A DNA stretch of 64,000 nt, taken from contig JAPKFB010000014.1 of assembly GCA_028821775.1 (NCBI GenBank), forward strand, positions 1 through 64,000, written 5' to 3'. The stretch is from Roseibacillus sp. Its GTDB lineage: Bacteria > Verrucomicrobiota > Verrucomicrobiia > Verrucomicrobiales > Akkermansiaceae. Position numbers and translations under genes: made by a program. Below are positions 9,653 through 18,800 of the stretch, piece by piece; the stretch's first letter is position 1, and every line of letters starts with the position of its first letter. The notes under the pieces are model-generated. The model worked only from the letters and a program-made list of their open reading frames with translations, did not search any database and had not been told where the DNA came from.

Positions 9653-10351
9653 CTATTTGTTCCAAGGTTGCCGCTCAAGAGAGTCGCGATATTTCATCGC
9701 CGCCTCGGTGCGCGAGCGGACGTGCAGCTTTTCGTAAATATGCTTCAAGTGCACGCGGACGGTCTCGACGCCGATCGTGAGGTCCGCTGCGACTTCCTTG
9801 TTGGCAAGACCCTTGGCCACGAGTTGGACGATTTCGGTTTCTCGCTTGGTAAGGTTGAATGCTTCGGTGTTCTTGTTAGAGGCAGGACGATGGAAGGCTC
9901 CGACCACCAAGCGGGCGATCTCGGCAGACATCGGAGCGCCTCCGGCATTGACATCGAAGATGGCGCGGCAGAGTTCATCGGGCGAAGCCTGCTTGAGGAG
10001 GTAGCCTGAAGCCCCGGCCTTCAGGGCGTCGAAGATCTTATCGTTGTCGTCGTACACGGTCAGCATGATGACCTCGACATCCGGATGCTTCTCCTTGAGC
10101 TTCGCGGTGGCGGTGATGCCGTCCATGCCGGGAAGGCTGATGTCCATGAGGACCACATCGGGCGGTCCCTTGTCGATGGCCTTCAAACCGTCCTCGGCAT
10201 TCTCCCAAATCCCGAAGGTCTGGATGCCATCCATAGAATCGACGATGCGCCGAATCAGCTTTCCAAGGGCCGGCGTGTCCTCGATGACTGCAACTTGGAT
10301 GGGGTCTCGATTTGCTGCTGACATATCCGTAGCCCTTGAAAGTTGCTTCAC
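9653..10351 (-). CDS. NarL/FixJ-type response regulator, LuxR HTH
   Basis: A 232-residue (or 223 from the second Met) two-component response regulator. The receiver domain (about 17-135) has the acidic pair ED, the phospho-acceptor Asp in DVVLMDISLPGMDG (D70), the MLTVYDD switch region and the invariant Lys in GYLLKQAS. The C-terminal LuxR helix-turn-helix (about 165-225) reads LTKRETEIVQLVAKGLANKE..VETVRVHLKHIYEKL. It is a transcription factor switched by phosphorylation. No histidine kinase gene is next to it, so its partner and targets are unknown. Neighbours are a gene stub and a long intergenic region. Confidence 0.92.
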   Translation of the reverse strand: MKQLSRATDMSAANRDPIQVAVIEDTPALGKLIRRIVDSMDGIQTFGIWENAEDGLKAIDKGPPDVVLMDISLPGMDGITATAKLKEKHPDVEVIMLTVYDDNDKIFDALKAGASGYLLKQASPDELCRAIFDVNAGGAPMSAEIARLVVGAFHRPASNKNTEAFNLTKRETEIVQLVAKGLANKEVAADLTIGVETVRVHLKHIYEKLHVRSRTEAAMKYRDSLERQPWNK

Positions 10352-10646
10352 TCAGCGAGCAGTTCAACGCAAATCCGTCAGAGGATGAAATTAATCCTCC
10401 CTTTTGGGTTATTTGTTCCAGAAAAGTAGGAAGCGTGGTCGCTTGGGGCGGGCATGAAAATCATGCGCGGCGCCAGTTGGGTCTGGAGTTGATCGACCGC
10501 AGCTCCGGGGCAAAGGATTTTCAATGGCTGCGGATCTTGTCGCTTTTTCGGGCCGTTCCCCCTCAGTTGTGGATTTCCACCCATGGCTTCAGCGCGCCAA
10601 GCGAAGAGTGAAAATTGTTTGCGCTGGGCACTCGCGAAGGATTCTT

Positions 10647-10672
10647 CTAACAGGAATGGCACAAGGATAAGG
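10647..10672 (+). repeat. dispersed repeat, 5'-end fragment (E)
   Basis: The 26 bases beginning ctaacaggaatggcacaagg match the first 26 bases of copy C (57132 on) at 22 positions. The rest of the element is not present. Probably a decayed copy. Confidence 0.4.
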
Positions 10673-10814
10673 AGGGTCATCGATCAGCCGGACCACTGGC
10701 AGTCGGAGCGGCCGCCCTACAATTCCTGCCCCGTTGTAGCCCCGGCGCTCCGCATGGCGACACGGAGGCAACGCCAAACCTTGCGTCATTCACCCTAGGA
10801 GAGAGCCAGACACA

Positions 10815-10857
10815 GAAGTGGCGGCAGGATTTGGGGGGGATTGGCCTGCCGCCGCTT
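10815..10857. repeat. large imperfect hairpin
   Basis: aagtggcggcagg (10817-10829) pairs with cctgccgccgctt (10845-10857): a 13-bp stem with one G-T pair and a 15-base G-rich loop. No T-run follows on either strand. It could be a REP-type palindrome or an RNA-level structure downstream of the DUF1501 operon. Confidence 0.5.
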
Positions 10858-10933
10858 CAGAGGAGGTCGGGGTGCAAAGAAGCAGACCCTCGTTCCTCCA
10901 ACAGAGCTTCGGAGATCAGCAGCAAATCGTAAA

Positions 10934-10948
10934 TACCCCATCGGGGTA
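10934..10948 (-). terminator. possible weak terminator of the DUF1501/PSD1 pair
   Basis: On the minus strand taccccgatggggta forms a 6-bp stem 25 bases past the DUF1501 stop, followed by tttacgattt. The T-run is interrupted, so termination strength is doubtful. Confidence 0.35.
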
Positions 10949-10972
10949 AAAACTTGGGGCGCAACGGGGAGA

Positions 10973-12433
10973 TCAGGCGATCCAATCGTGGATCACTTTC
11001 GATTCCCGCGTGAGACTGGTCAGTCGTTTATCAGCGCCACCATGACGATAGGTGAGCTTCAGGTGATCGAGTCCGAAGAGGTGGAGGAGGGTGGCGTGAA
11101 AGTCGTTCACGTGAACCGGATCGCGGGCCGGCTCCCAACCAATATCATCGGTCTCGCCGTAGTTGAGGCCGCCTTTGACCCCGCCTCCCGCCATGAACAT
11201 CGTGAAGGCGTTGGGGTGGTGATCGCGGCCAGTGACCCCTTTGCGACCGGGGCGGTTTTCTCCCAGGGGAGTCCTGCCGAATTCACTGCCCCAAACGACC
11301 AGGGTTTCGTCCAGCAGTCCCCGATCCTTGAGGTCCTTGATGAGGGCGGCGATCGGTTGATCCGACATCCCGGCATTGAATTCCAATTCGGGATCGAGGT
11401 TGGAATGGTGATCCCACGAGGCGTGAATGAGATTAACGAAGCGCACTCCGCGTTCCGCCATTCGTCGGGCGAGCAGGCAGTTGCGCGCGAAGGTTGCCCA
11501 AGTCTTGTTGGAGCTCCCCTTGCCGCGGCCGCCATTCTTCGGATCGCTGCGTTCCACCCCGTAGGCTTCGAGGGTCTTCGGTGATTCGTGAGAGAGGTCG
11601 TTGAGTTGCGGGGCCGCGCTTTGCATGCGGAAGGCCAACTCGTAAGCGGCGATCCTGCTCGCAATTTCCGGATCGTGCGCCTGCTCGTTGGCGAGCGCGT
11701 TCAGTTCGCGCAAGGCGTCCAAGCCTCGGCGCTGCACACCTGGGGAAATCCCAGCGGGACTGCGTAGATTGAGTACCGGCTCCTCGCCATTACGAAAGCG
11801 TACTCCGGCGTAGGAGGAGGGGAGAAAACCGCTTTGATAGAGGGTCGCGCCGCCACTGGAGCCCCGGCCCGCAGTGAGCACCACGTAGCCGGGTAGATTG
11901 TCATTTTCGCTCCCCAATCCGTAGGTCATCCACGAGCCCATGGAGGGCAGCCCGAAGTGGGGGTCGCCGCACTGCATCATGAGCTGTCCCGGGTGGTGAT
12001 TGAACTGCGAGGTGTGCAGGCTCTTGACCATGCAGAGGTCATCCGCACAGGTCGCGAGGTGGGGGAGGAGGTCCGAGAACCACATGCCGGAGTCTCCGTG
12101 CTGGGCGAATTGTCGCTTGGTGCCCATCAGGGTGGCACTCTCTTTCTGGAGGAAGGCGAAGCGCATCTTGGCCAACAAGGCGGGATCCATCTTCTTGCCA
12201 TTGAGCTCGTTGAGCTTGGGCTTGTAATCGAAGAGATCGAGCTGGGAGGGCGCTCCCGCCATGAAGATAAAAATGCATCGCTTCGCCTTGGGGGCGAAGT
12301 GGTGGAAGCCATCTGAAGTGGCCCCCAGCGCACCATCCCGCGCCAACAGGTGGGCGAGGGCCAAGCCTCCGAGACCGCTGGCCGAGGTGGTCAGGAAATC
12401 GCGACGGGTGGCGTGGAGGAGCTGCGGGTTCAT
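10973..12433 (-). CDS. DUF1501 domain-containing protein, Tat-exported
   Basis: A 486-residue DUF1501 protein with a Tat signal (ATRRDFLTTSASGLGGLALA, RR at 10-11). The family block AKRCIFIFMAGAPSQLDLFDYKP lies near residue 55, with Ala in place of the second Gly seen in most copies (GAPS rather than GGPS). Further conserved parts are the GSEFGRTPLG and GRDHHPNAFTMFMAGGGVKGG blocks and VHVNDFHATLLHLFGLDH. It starts one base after the stop of the upstream PSD1 gene, so the two form a tight operon. It belongs to the longer DUF1501 subfamily. Its function is unknown; a periplasmic hydrolase-like role is often assumed. Confidence 0.93.
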   Translation of the reverse strand: MNPQLLHATRRDFLTTSASGLGGLALAHLLARDGALGATSDGFHHFAPKAKRCIFIFMAGAPSQLDLFDYKPKLNELNGKKMDPALLAKMRFAFLQKESATLMGTKRQFAQHGDSGMWFSDLLPHLATCADDLCMVKSLHTSQFNHHPGQLMMQCGDPHFGLPSMGSWMTYGLGSENDNLPGYVVLTAGRGSSGGATLYQSGFLPSSYAGVRFRNGEEPVLNLRSPAGISPGVQRRGLDALRELNALANEQAHDPEIASRIAAYELAFRMQSAAPQLNDLSHESPKTLEAYGVERSDPKNGGRGKGSSNKTWATFARNCLLARRMAERGVRFVNLIHASWDHHSNLDPELEFNAGMSDQPIAALIKDLKDRGLLDETLVVWGSEFGRTPLGENRPGRKGVTGRDHHPNAFTMFMAGGGVKGGLNYGETDDIGWEPARDPVHVNDFHATLLHLFGLDHLKLTYRHGGADKRLTSLTRESKVIHDWIA

Positions 12434-12434
12434 C

Positions 12435-14654
12435 TCAGGGGCTGGTTACGAATTCGTCGAGGTTGGTGATGATGCGAAGAGTGGCCACCCAGGCGGCGAT
12501 GGTCGGGGCCTTCGACTCCACCGCACCCTTGCCCGCCAGTTTCCTGGCCTCCTCGGGATGCTTGGCATAGGTGGCCTGGTTGTCCCGGAGGAGCTGGTCC
12601 AGGATCACCTGCTCCTCTGCTGAGGGCTTGCGGGCGAGGCAGATGCGGTAGGCCTGATTCAGGCGCTCCCGGTCGGTGCCGAGGGTGGCATCGGCGAGCA
12701 GATGTCGGGCAAAGGCCTGCGCGGCTTCATGGAAGACGACATTCTGCAAGGTGGTGAGAGCCATGAGCGGGGTGTTCGAGACGTTGCGCTGGGTGACCGA
12801 GATGTTCGAGTCCGGGCAGTCGAAGGTCATCAGGGTGGGTTCCGGAGCGGTGCGCTTGAAGAAGGTGTACATTCCGCGTCGGTAGCGATCCGGGCCACTG
12901 CTCTCTTTCCACTTGAAGCTGTTGGCATAGCTCTGGGCCGCCACGTCGGGCGGGATTGGAGGGAAGACGCTCTTCCCTCCAATGCGATGCGCGATTTGTC
13001 CAGCCACGCTGAGGTGGAGGTCACGAATGATCTCGGCCTCCACGCGCTTGCGATTCTGTCGATGAAGGAGGCGGTTGTCGGGGTCGCGCTCCACCAGTTC
13101 CGGTCGGTGATTCGACGATTGGAGGTAGGTGTGCGAGAGGACGATTGTCTTGACCAACCGTTTGCGACTCCACCCGTTGGTCATGAAGTCGTGGGCCAGC
13201 CAAGCGAGAAGCGCAGGGTGGGAAGGAGCATTGCCCTCGGATCCGAAGTTCTCCGGGGTGTTGCTCAATCCGGTGCCGAAGAGGTGGGTCCAGACCGTGT
13301 TCACGGTCACCCGTGCCATGAGTGGGTTTGCCGGGGAAGTGAGCCAATGGGCAAGGTCGAGGCGAGTGGGCTCTTTGGCCTCCAGGCGATGAAGAAAGGC
13401 AATTCCATTGGCCTGCACCTCGCCGCCTGCCTTGTCCGGTTGAAGGAAGTCACCGCGTTCGAAGAGGTAGGTCTTGCGCTTCCCGTTGTGCTTCATCACG
13501 TCGACCGCTTGTTGACCGTCGCCGAGGGGAATCTTGGCCCCGGCTTCGTCCGCATTGTTGAAGAAGGCGTAGACTTGATAGAAGTCGCGTTGGGTGATCG
13601 GATCGTAGGGGTGGTCGTGGCATTGGGCGCACTGCAGGGTGAGCCCCAGCCACGTCTTGGTTGTGGTCGACACGCGATCGATCACGCGCTTGGTGCGATC
13701 CTCCTCGGCATCGACCCCGCCTTCGCGATTCCAAAGCGTCTGACGGTGAAAGGCGGTGGCCAATCTCTGGTGCGGGGTGGCATCCGGCAGGAGGTCGCCC
13801 GCCAGTTGCTCGATCGTGAACTGATCGAAGGGCAGGTCGGCGTTGATCGCCTCGATCACCCAATCGCGCCACACCCCTGCATTCGGCCGCGCGTTGTCCT
13901 TTTCATAGCCGTCGCTGTCAGCATAGCGCGCCTGGTCCAGCCAGTGTCGTCCCCAGCGTTCGCCAAAGTGAGGGGAAGCCAGCAGGCGGTCCACGGTTGC
14001 TTCCAGGCAGGCTTCCTGATCCTCCTGCCAGGCCGTCTCGAAGGCGGAGAGTTCGGCCAAGGTGGGTGGGAGTCCGATCAAATCGAGATGGAGGCGCCGG
14101 AGGAGGACGTGCGGTGGTGCCTGAAGCGATGGGGTCAGGCTCGCACGCCTGAGGCGGTCGAGGACGAAGCGATCGATTTCATTGCGCGGCCAGTCTGAGT
14201 TAGTGGGGGTGGGAGGATCGATCGCTTCGAGGGTGCGGTAGGCCCAATGTTCGGGCCAAGCTGCACCCCTCTCGATCCAGGCACGGAAGATTTCGATCTC
14301 GGCGGCCTTGAGCCGCTTCTTGGGCGGCATTTGTTCATCGGGATCGAGGTGGGTGATGCGCTTGAAAAGTTCGCTTGCCTTCGGGTGGCCGCTCACCAGG
14401 AGCGCCTCTCCCGACTTGCCCCCCTCCAGCGCCTGCCTGCGATTGGTGAGGCGTAGTCCGCCCTTTTGCTTCACCCCTCCGTGGCATTCCGCGCAGTGAT
14501 TATTCAGTAATGGTTGCACATCCCGCGTAAAATCAACGGGTGCCGCAGCCGCGCAGGGAAGTCCAAGCAGGGGAATTCCGGCGTGCGTGATAATGAGGCG
14601 AGGTAGATTCACTTTTGGGTTCTTGAATTTGTCAGGAAAAATGCTGATTTTCAT
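12435..14654 (-). CDS. PSCyt1/DUF1549/DUF1553 (PSD1) domain protein
   Basis: A 739-residue exported protein. The frame is open upstream to 15062, but that part is antisense to the PhyH gene. I placed the start at the ATG at 14654, which gives a basic N-terminus and hydrophobic export segment ending AAAAPVDF. PSCyt1 carries CAECH (C54, C57, H58) and MPPKKRLKAAE. DUF1549 has RRLHLDLIGLPPTLAEL and ERWGRHWLDQARYADSDGYE, and the second motif is CAQCHDHPYDPI. The DUF1553 block follows (WLTSPANPLMARVTVNTVW through NTPLMALTTLQN). It is paired with the DUF1501 gene one base downstream and divergent from the PhyH operon. Confidence 0.92.
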   Translation of the reverse strand: MKISIFPDKFKNPKVNLPRLIITHAGIPLLGLPCAAAAPVDFTRDVQPLLNNHCAECHGGVKQKGGLRLTNRRQALEGGKSGEALLVSGHPKASELFKRITHLDPDEQMPPKKRLKAAEIEIFRAWIERGAAWPEHWAYRTLEAIDPPTPTNSDWPRNEIDRFVLDRLRRASLTPSLQAPPHVLLRRLHLDLIGLPPTLAELSAFETAWQEDQEACLEATVDRLLASPHFGERWGRHWLDQARYADSDGYEKDNARPNAGVWRDWVIEAINADLPFDQFTIEQLAGDLLPDATPHQRLATAFHRQTLWNREGGVDAEEDRTKRVIDRVSTTTKTWLGLTLQCAQCHDHPYDPITQRDFYQVYAFFNNADEAGAKIPLGDGQQAVDVMKHNGKRKTYLFERGDFLQPDKAGGEVQANGIAFLHRLEAKEPTRLDLAHWLTSPANPLMARVTVNTVWTHLFGTGLSNTPENFGSEGNAPSHPALLAWLAHDFMTNGWSRKRLVKTIVLSHTYLQSSNHRPELVERDPDNRLLHRQNRKRVEAEIIRDLHLSVAGQIAHRIGGKSVFPPIPPDVAAQSYANSFKWKESSGPDRYRRGMYTFFKRTAPEPTLMTFDCPDSNISVTQRNVSNTPLMALTTLQNVVFHEAAQAFARHLLADATLGTDRERLNQAYRICLARKPSAEEQVILDQLLRDNQATYAKHPEEARKLAGKGAVESKAPTIAAWVATLRIITNLDEFVTSP

Positions 14655-14726
14655 CCAGGTATACAAGAAGCTTTCCGGTGATCTCTGCCTCAGCACGCAG
14701 GAATGCCTCATCAACCAACGTCTCTC

Positions 14727-15566
14727 ATGCCTGTTTTGACCAGCGACCAAATTGCGGAATTCAATCGCGACGGCTACTTGTTCGTGCGTGGCTTGATCAC
14801 CGAGGAGGAGATCGGCCTCTTGCGCGACACCGCCCGCCATGATCACGCCATGGATCAGGCTTCCTCGACCATGGATGACGGGGATGGGCACGAGGTTCGG
14901 CTCTCGCTCTGGAATCATCCTGGAAATGGAATCTATGGCATGGTGGCCCGGTGCCGCCGGGTGGTCGACCGGGTTGAGGACTTGCTCGAAGACGAAGTCT
15001 ATCACTACCACTCCAAGATGATCCTCAAGGATGCCAAGGTGGGCGGGGCCTGGGCTTGGCACCAGGACTATGGATACTGGTATCAGAACGGATTGCTCTT
15101 TCCTGATTTAGCGAGCGTGATGATCGCAGTCGACGACGCCACCCAGGAGAACGGTTGTCTGCAGGTTCTCAAGGGCTCCCACAAACTGGGACGACTCAAT
15201 CACATACTCACCGGCGACCAGGCCGGGGCCGAGATGGAACACGTCGAGGAAGCCCGGAAGCGCCTCGAGTTGGTGCACTGTGAAATGAAGGCGGGCGATG
15301 CACTCTATTTCCATTCCAATACCCTCCACTGTTCCGCCGCCAATCTCTCCGATCACTCCCGCTGGGCGCTCATCTGTTGTTACAACACCAAGAGCAACGA
15401 TCCCTTCAAGGAGTCGCACCATCCAGGCTATACTCCGCTCGACAAAGTGGACGATGAGATGGTTCTGACGGTGGGGCGCGACGATGCGAAGCGCTCCAGC
15501 GTGCAATTTGCCAATCTGGTGGAGGAAGACAAGAGCGCCACCAGTTTGGCGGAGAGCGAATCGTAA
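14727..15566 (+). CDS. phytanoyl-CoA dioxygenase (PhyH) family protein
   Basis: A 279-residue cytosolic Fe(II)/2-oxoglutarate-dependent oxygenase. The N-terminus (TSDQIAEFNRDGYLFVRGL) is the standard PhyH opening. The HxD iron ligands are in WAWHQDYGYWYQNG, and the distal His is probably in LHCSAANLSDHSRWALICCYNT, with Arg as the 2-oxoglutarate contact. An upstream ATG at 14703 is also possible. It is first of a plus-strand run with a sugar-isomerase-like and a Gfo/Idh gene, spaced 54 and 88 bases apart. That context suggests small-molecule (sugar or cyclitol derivative) catabolism. The substrate is not predictable from sequence. Confidence 0.9.
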   Translation: MPVLTSDQIAEFNRDGYLFVRGLITEEEIGLLRDTARHDHAMDQASSTMDDGDGHEVRLSLWNHPGNGIYGMVARCRRVVDRVEDLLEDEVYHYHSKMILKDAKVGGAWAWHQDYGYWYQNGLLFPDLASVMIAVDDATQENGCLQVLKGSHKLGRLNHILTGDQAGAEMEHVEEARKRLELVHCEMKAGDALYFHSNTLHCSAANLSDHSRWALICCYNTKSNDPFKESHHPGYTPLDKVDDEMVLTVGRDDAKRSSVQFANLVEEDKSATSLAESES

Positions 15567-15620
15567 GCGCTCCCGATCTCCCATCTCTCCGTCCCGCAGA
15601 AATCTCGAAAACTCAACATC

Positions 15621-16442
15621 ATGAAACTCGGAATCATCAACAGTGCCTTTGGGCAAGCCGGGGTCGATACCAAGACCGGCCTCGAACACATCTCGCGCCT
15701 CGGATTCGACTCGGTGGACATCTTCACGGAAGCGATCGGCATCGAGCAGTCCGAGATCGATCTCATCCGCAAGACCTGCGACGACAACGACCTGCCCATC
15801 GTGTCGACCGTGGTAGTCTCCGCGGGTCTCGTCGACTTCAATGATCCGGTGCGCGACTACCACGTCGAGCGCTCCAACAAGTTCGTCGACCTCGGGCAGC
15901 AATTTGATTCCAAGAACCTCCTTCTGGTCCTCGGGGAGTACATCTGGCAGCGCGAAGTGATCCCCCCGGAAGCCCAGTGGGAGTGGGGCGTGGAAGGGGT
16001 GCGCAAGATCGGCTCCTACGCCGGGGAACGGGGCATGGAGATCGCTCTTGAGCTCGAACCCTTCCGGCTGAGCCTGCTCAACAGTGTGCCCAAGATGGCC
16101 CAGTTCATCGATGACTGCGCCCTGCCAAATGTGAAGGCCAACATCGATGTGAGTCACCTCGTGCTCGCCGATTCCCCACCCAGCGAACTCGAACTCCTCA
16201 AGGGCAAGGCGACCCACGTGCACATCAGTGACTGCGACGGCAAGGTGCACGGCGACCTGCCTCCCGGACGCGGGGTGGTGAAATTTGCACCCTACCTCCA
16301 GGCTATCAAGGACCTCGACTTCGAGGGCGCGGTTTCCCTCGAGTTGGAATACTCGCCCGATCCCGACAAGATCGTGGAGTGGGTCGAGGAGGCTTACAAC
16401 GCCACCGACAGTCTCATGCAGCAGGTCGGCCTGCGGGGCTAG
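15621..16442 (+). CDS. sugar phosphate isomerase/epimerase family TIM barrel
   Basis: A 273-residue protein of the AP endonuclease 2 / xylose isomerase-like TIM-barrel family. It starts MKLGIINSAFGQAGVDTKTG. Candidate metal ligands are the Glu of IALELEPFRL, the Asp and His of NIDVSHLVLAD, the His of THVHISDCDG and the Glu of VSLELEYSP, matching the four-ligand pattern of the family. Relatives include hydroxypyruvate isomerases, inosose dehydratases and D-tagatose/psicose epimerases. With a PhyH oxygenase upstream and a Gfo/Idh dehydrogenase downstream it probably works on a sugar or inositol-type intermediate (inference). Confidence 0.9.
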   Translation: MKLGIINSAFGQAGVDTKTGLEHISRLGFDSVDIFTEAIGIEQSEIDLIRKTCDDNDLPIVSTVVVSAGLVDFNDPVRDYHVERSNKFVDLGQQFDSKNLLLVLGEYIWQREVIPPEAQWEWGVEGVRKIGSYAGERGMEIALELEPFRLSLLNSVPKMAQFIDDCALPNVKANIDVSHLVLADSPPSELELLKGKATHVHISDCDGKVHGDLPPGRGVVKFAPYLQAIKDLDFEGAVSLELEYSPDPDKIVEWVEEAYNATDSLMQQVGLRG

Positions 16443-16530
16443 GGGTCATCACCACGATGCTCGTCCCCAAGGCAGTCTTCAGCACTTGCAAACTTTGCGC
16501 CTCACGGCGGCCAACCCGAATTGATTTCCG

Positions 16531-17646
16531 ATGTCCGAAGAAGACGATTACGGCCTGAGCCCCAGCAAGGAGATCGTCGAGATCGATCCTCCCGCCGTCG
16601 ACTACAAGCCGCCGCGGCCGAAGAACGATCAACCCAAGATCGCGCTCATCGGCACGGGTGGGATCAGCGAGTTTCACCTGAAGGCCTATCTGGCCTGTGG
16701 CTACGAGGTGGCCGCGATTGCCAGTCGGACCAGGAGCAAGGCCGAGGCCAAGCGCGACGAGTTTTATCCCGAGGCCGAGGTTTACGATGATTACCACGCC
16801 ATCCTCGAGCGTGATGACATCGAGGTGGTCGATGTGACCCCGCACCCCTTGGACCGTCTTCCCATTATTCGGGAAGCGATCGAGGCCGGCAAACATGTCC
16901 TCAGTCAGAAGCCCTTCGTGCTCGATCTCGCTGACGGCGAGAAACTCGTCAGGCTCGCGGAGGAGAAGGGGGTGAAGCTCGCGGTGAATCAGAACGGTCG
17001 TTGGGCCCCGCACTTCGCCTATCTTCGACAAGCCGTGACGGCCGGAGTGATCGGGCGGGTCACTTCTCTCGATTTCAATCTGCAGTGGGATCAAACCTGG
17101 ATCAAGGGGACCTCCGAGTTCGAGAGCATCCACCACCTGATCCTCTTTGATTTTGCGGTGCACTGGTTCGACATCACGACCTGCATCATGGCCGGTCAGG
17201 AACCCACCCGCGTGATGGCCTCCGCCATTCGCTATGATGAGCAGGTCTACACTCCGCCCGCGCTCGCCTCAGCGATCATCGAGTATCCCGGGGCGCAGGT
17301 GCGCATGTCCTTCAATGCCCACACCACCCTCGGGGAAGAGGATGTCACCACCGTGGTCGGAACCAAGGGAACTCTCCGCTCCCGCGGTCCGGGCCTCAAC
17401 GAGCAGCCCGAAATGGAAGTCTATCTCGAAGAGGGGCAGTGCCGCGTTCCGCTGGAAAGTTGCTGGTTCGATGCCGGCTTCCAGGGGACGATGGGAGAAC
17501 TCCTTTGTGCGATCGAAGAGGACCGCGAGCCCAACAACAGCGCGAAGAGCAATCTCAAGTCGCTCGAGCTCTGTTTCGCTGCCCTCGCTTCTGCCGATTC
17601 CGGTCAGCCGGTGGAGGTGGGATCGGTACGCACGGTCTCTTCGTGA
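16531..17646 (+). CDS. Gfo/Idh/MocA family NAD(P)-dependent oxidoreductase
   Basis: A 371-residue protein. After a polar N-terminal extension of about 35 residues, the Rossmann motif IALIGTGGISEFHLKAYLACG begins. The usual KP element of the active site appears as HVLSQKPFVLDLADGEKL (family norm EKP, here QKP), then NQNGRWAPHFAYLRQAV. The C-terminal catalytic domain has the HHLILFDFAVHWFDI histidines. The family oxidises or reduces sugars, inositols and amino-sugar derivatives. It is the last gene of the PhyH-isomerase-oxidoreductase run. A partial dispersed-repeat copy lies just downstream. Confidence 0.92.
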   Translation: MSEEDDYGLSPSKEIVEIDPPAVDYKPPRPKNDQPKIALIGTGGISEFHLKAYLACGYEVAAIASRTRSKAEAKRDEFYPEAEVYDDYHAILERDDIEVVDVTPHPLDRLPIIREAIEAGKHVLSQKPFVLDLADGEKLVRLAEEKGVKLAVNQNGRWAPHFAYLRQAVTAGVIGRVTSLDFNLQWDQTWIKGTSEFESIHHLILFDFAVHWFDITTCIMAGQEPTRVMASAIRYDEQVYTPPALASAIIEYPGAQVRMSFNAHTTLGEEDVTTVVGTKGTLRSRGPGLNEQPEMEVYLEEGQCRVPLESCWFDAGFQGTMGELLCAIEEDREPNNSAKSNLKSLELCFAALASADSGQPVEVGSVRTVSS

Positions 17647-17667
17647 AGGGGGCCGCGCACTTGGGGG

Positions 17668-17717
17668 GTGGTGAGGATGCGACCCCTCCGGGGCCGGGGA
17701 GGGATGAGGCTGACTAG
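17668..17717 (+). repeat. dispersed CTAG-ended repeat, 3' fragment (D)
   Basis: gtgaggatgcgacccctccggggccgggga followed by a short stretch and gactag matches the 3' third of copies A-C (the C-rich/G-rich hairpin and the CTAG terminus), with an internal deletion. It separates the Gfo/Idh gene from a DUF1501 stub on the other strand. Confidence 0.5.
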
Positions 17718-17721
17718 CGTC

Positions 17722-17880
17722 CTATTTCCAGGGGAGGATCCCTTTGACTGGATGGGCGAGCTCGACTCCGGGGATCTTTTCGGCCAGCCCGCGATAGGGG
17801 TAGATCAGTCGATTGTGGGCGATGCCGAGTTGGTGGAGAATGGTGGCGTTCAGGTCTCGAATGTGGACGGGATCTTGGCC
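17722..17880 (-). pseudogene. C-terminal stub of a DUF1501 gene
   Basis: About 52 codons encode [20 protein letters not shown] followed by [26 protein letters not shown]. This matches the last 50 or so residues of DUF1501 proteins, for example [20 protein letters not shown] in the gene at 31-1449. Everything upstream is missing: the frame runs only a few unrelated codons further, into the 3' end of the SDR gene. It is therefore a remnant left by deletion or replacement. The adjacent repeat fragment D at its 3' side may mark the event. Confidence 0.75.
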
Positions 17881-17915
17881 CCCCTCCTGGTCATGCGGGA
17901 GGAGGGATGGGTCAC

Positions 17916-18725
17916 TCAGGTCGACCAAGGCGTTCCAAACTCGGGATAAAGGGTGAGCCCTCCATCGATGAAAAGAGTCTGACCGGTGATGTAGGAAGCC
18001 TCCTCAGAGCAGAGAAAGGCGGTTGCAGCGGCCATTTCCTGCGGGGTGCCGGAGCGTCCCAGCGGGATGTGGCTCTCAACTTCGGCGCGGCGCTTGGGGT
18101 CATCTTTCCACGCACGATTCATGGGAGTGATGGTGGCACCGGGGCCAATGCCGTTCACCCGGATGCCATGCTGGGCGTATTCCAGGGCGAGCGTTTGGGT
18201 GAGGTTCTGCATCCCGCCCTTGCTCACCGCGTAAGCGATGTAGTGAGGCTTGGGAATGAGTTCGTGCACACTCGAAACATTGATGATCACGCCGGGAGCG
18301 TCCCGCTTGCGCAAGTCGCTGATGGTTCGCTGAGCACAGAGAAAGGCGCCGGTCAGATTGGTGGCGATCACCTCTTGAAACGCTTCAAGGGCCATCTCGT
18401 GGGCTGATCCCTCGACCTGCACGGCGGCATTGTTGATGAGGATGTCGAGGCCACCCAGTTCCGCGATGCTCTGGTCGAACATCCGGTTCACGTCCTCAGC
18501 CTTCGCGATGTCGGCCTGGATCACGATCGGCGCGTGCTTCGCTCCGCCTTCCAGGATGGTCTGCTCGGTCGCGCGTGCACCATCCAGTCCGCGCCGATAA
18601 TTGATCACCACGCGCGCACCTTCCTCCGCAAAGCGAATCGCGATCGCCTGGCCAATTCCCGAGCTCGCGCCCGTCACGAGAACTCTCTTGTCCTGGAGAC
18701 CCTTCATCAGGTGGGACTCTGGCAA
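17916..18725 (-). CDS. short-chain dehydrogenase/reductase (SDR)
   Basis: A 269-residue classical SDR (263 if started at the second Met, 18707). The cofactor motif is TGASSGIGQ near residue 16, followed by the NNAA motif ([14 protein letters not shown]), the catalytic Ser in [10 protein letters not shown] and the YxxxK pair in [10 protein letters not shown]. The C-terminal [19 protein letters not shown] is typical of glucose 1-dehydrogenase/3-oxoacyl reductase-like SDRs. RR in INYRRG after beta-2 hints at NADP preference (weak). It lies 75 bases downstream of the five-gene DUF1501 operon on the same strand and could be its last gene. The substrate is unknown, probably a sugar. Confidence 0.92.
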   Translation of the reverse strand: MPESHLMKGLQDKRVLVTGASSGIGQAIAIRFAEEGARVVINYRRGLDGARATEQTILEGGAKHAPIVIQADIAKAEDVNRMFDQSIAELGGLDILINNAAVQVEGSAHEMALEAFQEVIATNLTGAFLCAQRTISDLRKRDAPGVIINVSSVHELIPKPHYIAYAVSKGGMQNLTQTLALEYAQHGIRVNGIGPGATITPMNRAWKDDPKRRAEVESHIPLGRSGTPQEMAAATAFLCSEEASYITGQTLFIDGGLTLYPEFGTPWST

Positions 18726-18800
18726 GATCGGGAGCCGGTGGCGATCCGGGAAATCGTCTCCTGAGCGTCGAGCCGGTGACCGGTCGATGGGTTCAGCTCG

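Larger units (their letters stand above)
10352..10972. other. intergenic region, 621 bp, no convincing gene
   Basis: No reading frame here has recognisable protein features. The region holds a partial copy of the dispersed repeat's 5' end (10647-10672), a large hairpin (10815-10857) and a small hairpin (10934-10948). It separates the response regulator from the 3' end of the next DUF1501 gene, so it should contain the response regulator's promoter, which I could not place. Confidence 0.6.

Noticed and set aside
10378..10680. Minus-strand frame of 100 codons beginning with a hydrophobic, signal-like segment
   Set aside because: The hydrophobic start is the reverse reading of the dispersed-repeat fragment at 10647-10672; the rest has no protein-like pattern.
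12435..15062. Full-length 875-codon reading of the PSD1 gene starting at 15062
   Set aside because: The first 136 codons are antisense to the PhyH gene and lack domain pattern; a start at 14654 gives a proper export signal.
15601..15614. atctcgaaaactc before the sugar isomerase gene, identical to 13 bases of the dispersed-repeat core
   Set aside because: No other part of the element is present around it, so it is probably chance or at best an unprovable relic.
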